Source of the DNA: a virus
Direction: 5' to 3' (one strand)
Length of the DNA: 20,790 bases
Virus record (IMG/VR): IMGVR_UViG_3300012936_000235
Coordinates: 1-20,790 of that record
The notes under the pieces were generated by a model. The model did not search any database and had not been told where the DNA came from. It saw nothing but the letters and a program-made list of their open reading frames with translations. The position numbers and the translations under genes were made by a program. Position 1 is the stretch's first letter, and every line of letters begins with the position of its first letter. Below are positions 15,495 through 20,790 of this stretch, piece after piece.

Positions 15495-16106
15495 ATGTTA
15501 TGTTACGAAGAAAATAATTTTTTAGGCAAACAACTAAATGATCATGTTTGTGAATGCATTATGCATAAAAATTATCCCTGGTATTATCTTCCTGACATTA
15601 CTAGAGAAGATGTAAATAAAGATGAGTACGCTCAACCAGGGTTTCAACATACACCTTTTGTAGGATACAAACCTACATCAAATTTTTATGATTCTATTTC
15701 TTTCCTTCCAGGATTAATTGGTAGAAAAATTGAAGAGTTGACAGATTATAAATTTGAAAACCTGCTCTTGAATAGAGTTAGAGTAGGTCTGAATATTCCA
15801 TTGACTGATGAGAGTAGAAAATTTAATCTTCCATATAATTTTCCTCATGTAGATTGCGATGCTAGAGAAGCATTGATCAGCAAACACTGGACAGCATTGT
15901 ATTATCTAAACGATAGCGATGGTGCTACATATATTTTTGAGGACACAGAGAAGCGAGAAAAAGCAGAAGATTATATTATCCATAAAGCGATTGCACCCAG
16001 AAAGGATAAGTTGCTTATCTTTGATGGAGAGCAATATCACGCAAGTTCAAGTCCCATCAAAGCAAACAATAGAGTTGTAATCACGGTAAATTTCCATGTT
16101 AGATAA
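15495..16106 (+). CDS. 2OG-Fe(II) oxygenase 2
   Basis: The ATG at 15495, one base after the TGA of oxygenase 1, gives 203 residues (MLCYEENNFLGKQLNDHVCE). Longer versions of this frame run back into the previous gene and have no support. The double-stranded beta-helix motifs are complete: H118-V-D120 in YNFPHVDCD, then WTALYYLND, then H182 in DGEQYHASSSP and R193 in NNRVVITVNF. This is the canonical HxD...H...R set for iron and 2-oxoglutarate. The early region (PGFQHTPFVGYKP, RVRVGLNIPLTDE) matches the lead-in strands of phage prolyl-hydroxylase-like proteins. It is not closely similar to either flanking oxygenase outside the motifs, so it is probably not a recent duplicate. It overlaps the next gene by 11 bases. 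The substrate is unknown. Confidence 0.8.
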   Translation: MLCYEENNFLGKQLNDHVCECIMHKNYPWYYLPDITREDVNKDEYAQPGFQHTPFVGYKPTSNFYDSISFLPGLIGRKIEELTDYKFENLLLNRVRVGLNIPLTDESRKFNLPYNFPHVDCDAREALISKHWTALYYLNDSDGATYIFEDTEKREKAEDYIIHKAIAPRKDKLLIFDGEQYHASSSPIKANNRVVITVNFHVR

Positions 16107-16728
16107 GGTTCACTATTTAAAAGGTGCTATGCCTAAAGAGGTAGTATCTTTTCTACTCATGCAGTTTACTATGATGCATGATTGTATGGAGACTACACAA
16201 GGAGTAAATGGTTTTGTAGATCCTACAGTTGGGGACAACAATTTCTCGTGGTATGGATCTCTGCCTTTTGAAACTTCACTGGAATATTTCAGACCTTTGT
16301 TTGAGAAAACTATTGGAAAGAACTTGCATCCTACGTATTCTTATGGTAGAATATATGGTCATGGTAGTTATCTAAATAAACATATGGACCGCAGAAGTTC
16401 ACAGTGGTCTGCCAGTTGCTGTCTGAGTAAAGATTCAGATTGGCCAATTAGTTTTGAACATGAAGGTAAAATTAAAACCTTTGAAATGGAACCTGGAGAC
16501 ATGGTTCTATTCCCTGGATCCACTATCGTTCATTATAGAAATAGATATAAAGGTCAAAGGCATGTTCAATTCTTCTTACAATATGTTGAGCAAGATGGTA
16601 AGTATTCTTACTTAAAGTATGATACAAGACCATGCTTAGCATCTGGTTTTGAATTAGTAGATCAATCCATTAAAGACGAACTAAACAGTCAAGTATACAC
16701 ACCACCTGAGGAAGATTATGACATCTGA
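16096..16728 (+). CDS. 2OG-Fe(II) oxygenase 3 (prolyl 4-hydroxylase-like fold)
   Basis: This 210-residue protein carries H96-M-D98 in SYLNKHMDRRSSQWSASCCL, a core segment DWPISFEHEGK, then EPGDMVLFPGSTIVHYRN with distal H146, and R155 in KGQRHVQFFLQYV as the probable 2-oxoglutarate anchor. The order and spacing match the HxD...H...R facial triad of prolyl-hydroxylase-type oxygenases. The start codon is embedded in the end of oxygenase 2 and its stop overlaps the next gene by 11 bases, so the cassette is probably translated as one coupled unit. It differs in sequence from oxygenases 1 and 2. No catalytic residue appears to be missing. Target unknown; a phage structural protein is a testable option given the adjacent adhesin genes. 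Confidence 0.8.
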   Translation: MLDKVHYLKGAMPKEVVSFLLMQFTMMHDCMETTQGVNGFVDPTVGDNNFSWYGSLPFETSLEYFRPLFEKTIGKNLHPTYSYGRIYGHGSYLNKHMDRRSSQWSASCCLSKDSDWPISFEHEGKIKTFEMEPGDMVLFPGSTIVHYRNRYKGQRHVQFFLQYVEQDGKYSYLKYDTRPCLASGFELVDQSIKDELNSQVYTPPEEDYDI

Positions 16729-16993
16729 AACTGTTACCGAAGAAACTGCTACAGAAGAGATTACGTTTGATAGTCTCTGGGAAACATTCTCCACTCAATT
16801 AGAAGATTGCACTGCTAAATTTAATGAGTGTGAAAGAAAAATTAATGAAGAGACAGCATCTTGCAATCGAATTGATTTACAAGAACTCAATACGTTAAAA
16901 ATTGCTAAGCATAAATTGGAAGCAGCACTGGAAGCATTGGATCTCGTTAGAGTTCATTGCCTCAAGATGGACTCTCTCATCAACTATAAATAA
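16718..16993 (+). CDS. Small acidic coiled-coil protein, 91 aa
   Basis: The product starts MTSETVTEETATEEITFDSL with an acidic, threonine-rich head. From about residue 20 it is helical with heptad-like spacing (LWETFSTQLEDCTAKFNECE, then LNTLKIAKHKLEAALEALDL). It has four cysteines and no membrane segment. I do not recognise a family with certainty; small helical proteins just upstream of gene 13 are common in cyanophages. Its stop codon is part of an exact TATAAATA motif that probably drives the next gene. Confidence 0.65.
   Translation: MTSETVTEETATEEITFDSLWETFSTQLEDCTAKFNECERKINEETASCNRIDLQELNTLKIAKHKLEAALEALDLVRVHCLKMDSLINYK
16985..16992 (+). promoter_or_regulatory. Exact T4-type late promoter TATAAATA
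   Basis: A perfect match to the T4 late core lies across the stop codon of the 91-residue gene and 27 bases before the ATG at 17020. It sits in one of the few non-coding gaps, which makes chance less likely than for motifs inside genes. Confidence 0.65.
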
Positions 16994-17019
16994 TTCGTAC
17001 ATCATTTCTCGTTAGTACC

Positions 17020-17205
17020 ATGGACACTGAACAACTTAAGGCAAATTTTGAAGAGCAACTAGGTAAAGCAGATCAACAAATTGCAGAACTAGAAGCAAAT
17101 TTGGATAAAGCAAAAGAATATAAACTTAAACTACAAGGCGGTTTAGAGACTCTTCAACTCTTAGAAAAACAAGCAGAAGAATCAGAAGAAGCACCTGCAG
17201 AATAA
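17020..17205 (+). CDS. Small coiled-coil protein, 61 aa
   Basis: The product, MDTEQLKANFEEQLGKADQQ onward, is almost wholly predicted helix with regular leucine/isoleucine heptads (IAELEANLDKAKEYKLKLQG, then LETLQLLEKQ) and an acidic tail (EESEEAPAE). Its composition resembles the preceding 91-residue protein, though direct homology is not clear. It lies between a perfect late promoter motif and a strong terminator, so it could be made from its own short transcript. Function unknown; small coiled coils of this kind may be scaffolding or adaptor proteins. Confidence 0.65.
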   Translation: MDTEQLKANFEEQLGKADQQIAELEANLDKAKEYKLKLQGGLETLQLLEKQAEESEEAPAE

Positions 17206-17212
17206 CTACAAG

Positions 17213-17245
17213 TCCCTACCTGATAAATACAGGTAGGGATTTTTT
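17213..17245 (+). terminator. Rho-independent terminator
   Basis: A perfect 10-bp stem pairs 17213-17222 with 17230-17239 around the 7-base loop ATAAATA, followed by a run of six T at 17240-17245. It closes the unit upstream of gene 13. It begins 7 bases after the stop of the 61-residue gene. Confidence 0.9.
17222..17229 (+). promoter_or_regulatory. Late promoter-like GATAAATA inside the terminator loop
   Basis: The terminator loop plus its closing G reads GATAAATA, matching NATAAATA. It lies 29 bases before the gp13 ATG, the same spacing as the other late motifs here. It could start the neck/terminase operon just as the hairpin ends the preceding one. Confidence 0.5.
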
Positions 17246-17258
17246 GTATGGATAATCA

Positions 17259-18089
17259 ATGGCAAAGCCATCATCACGCCAAGAACTAGTTGATTATTGC
17301 AAGAGGCAGTTAGGTGCTCCTGTGCTGCAGATTAATATCGCAGACGAACAGGTAGATGATATTGTTGATACCGCTCTTCAATTTTACCAAGAGTGGCATT
17401 ATGATGGTGTAGAGAGAATGTATCTGAAACATCAGATCACAGCAGATGATGTTACTCGTTTTACCGAGACTAACGAAACTGCTTCGACTCCTGATCCAGA
17501 TACTGCTACGTGGGAGAATAGAAAGAACTTTATTGAAATTCCAGACCATGTTCTGGGGGTTTCTAAAGTGTTTGGAGTATCTTCCAACTGGGTTCGCAAT
17601 GACCTCTTTGGTCTAAGCAACCAATACTTCCTGATGGATATGTTCTCATTCTCTTCGGGGTTTGCTTTTGGTAGGTTTGATCTTACAAACTTCTATATGA
17701 TCAAGCAATACTTTGAAACTATTGACATGGTAGTTAACACTGGACAACTTGTTCAGTTTAGATTTAACAAGCGACAGGATCGTTTGTTTGTTGATATTGA
17801 TCCTTCTAGAATTGTAAAAGATAATTATCTTTTGATTGAGTGTCACAGAGCACTTGATCCAGATGAGTTTACTCAAGTATATGATGACAGTTTTGTCAAA
17901 AGATACACCACTGCCTTAATGAAGAGACAGTGGGGACAGAATTTAATCAAGTATCAGAATGTTCAACTCCCTGGTGGCATTACACTCAATGGTCGCCAGA
18001 TCTGGGAAGATGGCAATAAAGAAGTCATGGAATTAGAAGCGGATATGCCATCCAAATATACCCTTCCACCCATGGATATGATCGGATAA
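17259..18089 (+). CDS. gp13: Neck protein gp13
   Basis: The 276-residue product matches T4-like gp13 in opening (MAKPSSRQELVDYCKRQLGA, then INIADEQVDDIVDTALQFYQ and EWHYDGVERMYLKHQIT) and in position as first of the 13-14-15-16 run. In T4, gp13 and gp14 form the neck that seals the DNA-filled head and accepts the tail. The protein is somewhat shorter than T4 gp13 (309 residues), as is common in cyanophages. The C-terminal region includes a conserved-looking KRYTTALMKRQWGQNLIKYQ segment and ends near LPPMDMIG. The ribosome-binding site is weak. It begins 14 bases after the terminator T-run, and the gp14 ATG follows its stop by one base. Confidence 0.92.
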   Translation: MAKPSSRQELVDYCKRQLGAPVLQINIADEQVDDIVDTALQFYQEWHYDGVERMYLKHQITADDVTRFTETNETASTPDPDTATWENRKNFIEIPDHVLGVSKVFGVSSNWVRNDLFGLSNQYFLMDMFSFSSGFAFGRFDLTNFYMIKQYFETIDMVVNTGQLVQFRFNKRQDRLFVDIDPSRIVKDNYLLIECHRALDPDEFTQVYDDSFVKRYTTALMKRQWGQNLIKYQNVQLPGGITLNGRQIWEDGNKEVMELEADMPSKYTLPPMDMIG

Positions 18090-18090
18090 A

Positions 18091-18969
18091 ATGCCTACTA
18101 GTCCTTATTTTCCAACATATTATCAAGGTTACTCGGGAGAGCAAGACCTTGCACAAGACCTTGTAGACGAACAGATCAAACTGTTTGGATCTGATATCTA
18201 TTATCTACCTAGAACTATCTTTAAAGATACAACTCTAGACGATATCATTTACTCTAAGTTTGAGAATCAGTTCCAAGTAGAGATGCTGCTTGTGAACGTA
18301 CAAGGTTTTGGAGATCAATCAGAATTTATTTCTAAGTTTGGTCTACGCATTACCGATGAAGTTAAGTTTATTGTCTCCAGTAGGAGATGGGACGAGACTA
18401 CCGTTGGTTACAATTTAACTGTAGTTGGTAGACCCAACGAAGGGGATCTATTATATTTCCCACTAACAGAAGACTTATACGAAATCAAGTTCGTAGAGCG
18501 AGAGACGCCATTCTACCAGTTTGGTAAACTACAGTTTTATGTAATGACTGCAGAGATCTACGAAGTTGGCAACGACAAGATCGATACTGGAGTTGATGAA
18601 ATTGATGAGATCGAAACTCTCTTTAGTTCTGCTATTGGTATCACCATGGCAGTTGGAGGCACTACAGACTTTACTGTCGGTGAGACGGTTACTGGTAGTG
18701 TCTCTAATGAGACTGGTGAAGTCAAGTCTTGGGATAGTGTCAATAGGATCTTACAGGTAATTAATAGAACAGGTACTTTTGCGACAGGTGAGAACATTAC
18801 TGGTGATAGTAGTGGTGCTGTCTGGACTGTTGCTACGTACTCCACTATTGAGAATACGAATAGTGAATATGATCAAAATGCCTATATAGAAGATGAGGCA
18901 GATGAACTCATCGATTGGGGAGAAAGAAATCCCTTTGGCGAATACGGCAACTTTACGGATAGTTTCTAA
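18091..18969 (+). CDS. gp14: Neck protein gp14, with a small inserted beta domain
   Basis: The N-terminal 170 residues (MPTSPYFPTYYQGYSGEQDL, then DEQIKLFGSDIYYLPRTIFK and EMLLVNVQGFGDQSEFISKF) are characteristic of T4-like gp14, the gp13 partner in the head-tail neck. The C terminus EADELIDWGERNPFGEYG is also typical. Residues about 181-255 look like an insertion made of two related beta units, FTVGETVTGSVSNETGEVKS and FATGENITGDSSGAVW, a module found scattered in marine phage structural proteins. This helps explain a length of 292 compared with 256 in T4. The stop overlaps the gp15 start (TAATG). Confidence 0.92.
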   Translation: MPTSPYFPTYYQGYSGEQDLAQDLVDEQIKLFGSDIYYLPRTIFKDTTLDDIIYSKFENQFQVEMLLVNVQGFGDQSEFISKFGLRITDEVKFIVSSRRWDETTVGYNLTVVGRPNEGDLLYFPLTEDLYEIKFVERETPFYQFGKLQFYVMTAEIYEVGNDKIDTGVDEIDEIETLFSSAIGITMAVGGTTDFTVGETVTGSVSNETGEVKSWDSVNRILQVINRTGTFATGENITGDSSGAVWTVATYSTIENTNSEYDQNAYIEDEADELIDWGERNPFGEYGNFTDSF

Positions 18970-19772
18970 TGTTAGGACCGCACTACTACAACGAAGCAAT
19001 TAGGAAAACCGTTATTGCTTTCGGTACGCTTTTCAACAATATTGAAATTCAAAAAGTGGATCCTACTGTAGGAACTACACTTGAAGTTGAGAAAGTTCCT
19101 CTTGCTTACGGACCCAAGCAAAAGTTCTTGACCCGTCTGGAGCAAAACCCAGATGTGACACGCAAGGTTGCTATCACGTTACCACGTCTTTACTTTGAGT
19201 TGACTGGTGTTGAGTACGATGCTCAACGCAAGACATCTCCTATTCAGAAGTTTAGGGCAGTAATTTCAGATGAAGGTAGTGAGGTAAAGGTTCAATATGT
19301 GCCCGTACCATACAACCTTTCATTTGAACTTGGTATCATTGCTAAGTCACAGGATGATGGTCTTCAAATTTTAGAACAGATTCTACCATACTTTCAACCA
19401 AATTTCAACGTCACTTTAAACTTTATTCCAGACATGAATGAAAAGAGAGACGTAGCAATCATCTTAAATAATATTAGTCACGAAGATGATTGGGAGGATA
19501 GTTTCTCCCAACGTAGAAGTATTACCTGGACATTAAACTTTACTGCCAAGTCTTACATCTACGGTCCTTACAGCAACAATGGTATCATTCGTAAGGCAAC
19601 CATTTACGAATCTCTTGGTGATATAGATACCAGTAGAAGAGCAGTTGGTCTTACTTATCAACCTAAGGCACTGGAAGATAAGAACAATGATGGTGTAGTT
19701 GATACACTTGATGATGCACTGTTGGTTGCATCTGACGATTTCGGATTTAACGAGGGGATTGAGTTATTCTAA
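18969..19772 (+). CDS. gp15: Tail sheath stabiliser and completion protein gp15
   Basis: The 267-residue product opens with the near-diagnostic MLGPHYYNEAIRKTVIAFGT LFNNIEI region and is close to T4 gp15 in length (272). gp15 forms the terminator ring at the head-proximal end of the tail and binds the neck. Later segments (TRKVAITLPRLYFELTGVEY, SFELGIIAKSQDDGLQILEQ and SHEDDWEDSFSQRRSITWTL) are typical of cyanophage versions. Near the C terminus, residues 237-248 read DKNNDGVVDTLD, matching an EF-hand/dockerin-type calcium loop (DxNxDGxxDxxD). Whether this binds calcium is unknown. Start and stop are coupled to neighbours by TAATG overlaps. Confidence 0.92.
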   Translation: MLGPHYYNEAIRKTVIAFGTLFNNIEIQKVDPTVGTTLEVEKVPLAYGPKQKFLTRLEQNPDVTRKVAITLPRLYFELTGVEYDAQRKTSPIQKFRAVISDEGSEVKVQYVPVPYNLSFELGIIAKSQDDGLQILEQILPYFQPNFNVTLNFIPDMNEKRDVAIILNNISHEDDWEDSFSQRRSITWTLNFTAKSYIYGPYSNNGIIRKATIYESLGDIDTSRRAVGLTYQPKALEDKNNDGVVDTLDDALLVASDDFGFNEGIELF

Positions 19773-20185
19773 TGAGCACTTTTGAGGAAAACATGGAAGA
19801 CGTATTTGATATTGAGCTGAGTCCTACTGAGGAGATTAAACCTGTTGCTCCTAAGAAGGAGAAGGATGATCAGAAAGATGACTATGAATATACCCGTGGG
19901 CAACTCTACAACCTCATCAGCAAGGGTCAGGAGGCGCTAGACGGGGCGTTAGAGGTCGCTCAGGAGTCGGGGCACCCAAGAGCGTATGAAGTCGCTGTAA
20001 ACGCCATGAAGCAGGTAGCAGACACTACTGATAAACTTCTGGATCTACAGAAAAAGATGAAGGATTTGGATGCTCCCACTAAACGTGAGACTAACAACAC
20101 CACTAATAATCTATTCGTAGGTAGCACAGCAGACCTTCAAAAAATGCTCAAACAAATAAATAAGAAAGAGGATAAGGGAGAGTAA
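19772..20185 (+). CDS. gp16: Terminase small subunit gp16
   Basis: The 137-residue product sits directly after gp15, the T4 gene order, and has the right size and composition. An acidic N terminus (MSTFEENMEDVFDIELSPTE) is followed by a helical hairpin-like core, YTRGQLYNLISKGQEALDGA and NAMKQVADTTDKLLDLQKKM, then an Asn/Thr-rich linker and a lysine-rich tail. gp16 regulates the large terminase gp17 and recognises DNA for packaging as an oligomer. The large subunit is not in the window and probably lies to the right. The gene is coupled upstream through TAATG, and a purine-rich GAGGGG lies about 14 bases before its start. The identification rests strongly on synteny. Confidence 0.88.
   Translation: MSTFEENMEDVFDIELSPTEEIKPVAPKKEKDDQKDDYEYTRGQLYNLISKGQEALDGALEVAQESGHPRAYEVAVNAMKQVADTTDKLLDLQKKMKDLDAPTKRETNNTTNNLFVGSTADLQKMLKQINKKEDKGE
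20155..20162 (+). promoter_or_regulatory. Late promoter-like motif AATAAATA in the gp16 3' end
   Basis: The motif lies 22 bases before the ATG at 20185, near the usual spacing in this window. It is in an A-rich lysine-coding stretch (KQINKK), so a chance match is quite possible. Confidence 0.35.
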
Positions 20186-20631
20186 TGCTAGTCACACCAA
20201 TCGGTAAAATTACATCGTTGGATTCTGCTTCTGATATTGATGCTGGATATCCTTCTGGTAGTGGAGCAGGTACGTTGTCAGGAAAAGAAATTCTCCGAGC
20301 AAGCATTGTTAAAATCAACAACGCTACAGACAAACCTGTTTGTGCCAGAGTAGTTAGAGTCACTGGTCTTAATACTTCTACTGGAGAACCACAAAGTATT
20401 TTCCAGCAGAATAATATTGAGACTTTCAATTATCATGACGTTATTGTTGGTGTTGGTGAGACTGTCTACATCAGAAAAGAACCTACTCAAACTACCTTTG
20501 ACGATCCTGACATTCCAACTTACAAGGATCAACCAGCATCTGGTGGAGAAACTATCCAGATAAGATTGGCACCAAACCAAACTGCTGGCACTGGTTATGT
20601 CTATGCTTCTCCTGTAACAATCGTTGGGTAA
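20185..20631 (+). CDS. Hypothetical protein between gp16 and the expected terminase large gene
   Basis: The 148-residue product starts MLVTPIGKITSLDSASDIDA and appears mainly beta-structured: ILRASIVKINNATDKPVCAR, VVRVTGLNTSTG, DVIVGVGETVYIRKEPTQTT, ending GTGYVYASPVTIVG. It has no signal peptide or membrane helix. A good ribosome-binding site (AGGGAG) lies 4-5 bases before the ATG, which is also coupled to the gp16 stop by TAATG. Small beta-rich proteins of this type occur beside terminase genes in cyanophages and may be minor virion components, but I cannot name a family or function. Confidence 0.75.
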   Translation: MLVTPIGKITSLDSASDIDAGYPSGSGAGTLSGKEILRASIVKINNATDKPVCARVVRVTGLNTSTGEPQSIFQQNNIETFNYHDVIVGVGETVYIRKEPTQTTFDDPDIPTYKDQPASGGETIQIRLAPNQTAGTGYVYASPVTIVG

Positions 20632-20636
20632 TAAAT

Positions 20637-20790
20637 ATGAAGTCGTTTAGACAACTCAGGCAAGAACTAAATGAAGCAGCCTGGACAAGAAAGGAAGGAA
20701 AGAACAAATCTGGAGGATTAAATGAAAAAGGCAGGAAGTCGTATGAGCGTGAAAACCCAGGAAGCGATCTTAAGAGACCTTCAAAGAAAG
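20637..20790 (+). CDS. DUF6321-like small basic protein, 3'-partial
   Basis: The frame begins at an ATG 5 bases after the preceding stop and runs off the window after 51 codons. It reads MKSFRQLRQELNEAAWTRKE, then GKNKSGGLNEKGRKSYEREN and PGSDLKRPSKK. The W-T-R-K-E-G-K-N...GGLNxKGRKSYExENPGSxLKxP signature is one I recognise from short, very basic proteins (DUF6321) of cyanophages. The function is unknown; the charge would suit nucleic-acid contact. The frame was too short and truncated to stand out by length alone; the motif is what supports it. Confidence 0.75.
   Translation, partial: MKSFRQLRQELNEAAWTRKEGKNKSGGLNEKGRKSYERENPGSDLKRPSKK

Noticed and set aside
20630-20637. AATAAATA overlapping the start of the last gene
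   Set aside because: A start site about 10 bases downstream would fall inside the gene, so it cannot serve this start codon and is probably formed by the stop-start junction.

Overview
The window is a piece of a T4-like cyanomyovirus genome, from a phage of marine Synechococcus or Prochlorococcus. The clearest marker is the collinear run of neck, tail-completion and packaging genes gp13-gp14-gp15-gp16 at 17259-20185. Further markers are the tail-fibre and adhesin genes, T4-type late promoter motifs ([N]ATAAATA), a viral flavin-dependent halogenase, and a partial gene at the right edge of a kind seen in cyanophages. Every supported gene is on the + strand. Intergenic spaces are tiny and no tRNA, integrase, insertion sequence or CRISPR was seen.

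Layout: (1) 1-9744 is one giant reading frame for a tail/fibre structural protein, already open at the window edge. It is interrupted by a single in-frame TAA at 8140-8142; the same frame then continues for another 533 codons to a natural-looking end. (2) 9751-12024 holds three tandem paralogous glycine-rich adhesin-like proteins with abutting stop and start codons, preceded by a perfect TATAAATA. (3) 12055-12504 is a small tail-region protein with its own late promoter motif. (4) 12519-16728 is a tight, overlapping accessory cassette: a flavin-dependent (tryptophan-type) halogenase with intact catalytic residues, a protein of unknown function, and three different 2-oxoglutarate/Fe(II) oxygenases. 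(5) 16718-17205 encodes two small coiled-coil proteins and ends in a strong hairpin terminator whose loop carries a late-promoter-like motif. (6) 17259-20185 is gp13, gp14, gp15 and gp16, coupled through TAATG overlaps from gp14 onward. (7) 20185-20631 is a small unknown protein, followed by a truncated DUF6321-like gene at the edge.

The virion parts fit together simply. gp13, gp14 and gp15 complete head and tail and join them, gp16 starts DNA packaging, and the giant fibre protein plus the glycine-rich triplet probably make the host-contact apparatus. The halogenase/oxygenase cassette lies between the adhesins and the neck genes in what looks like the same late transcription context. What it modifies (a virion protein, a host metabolite or a surface glycan) cannot be read from the sequence and is the most interesting open question here.
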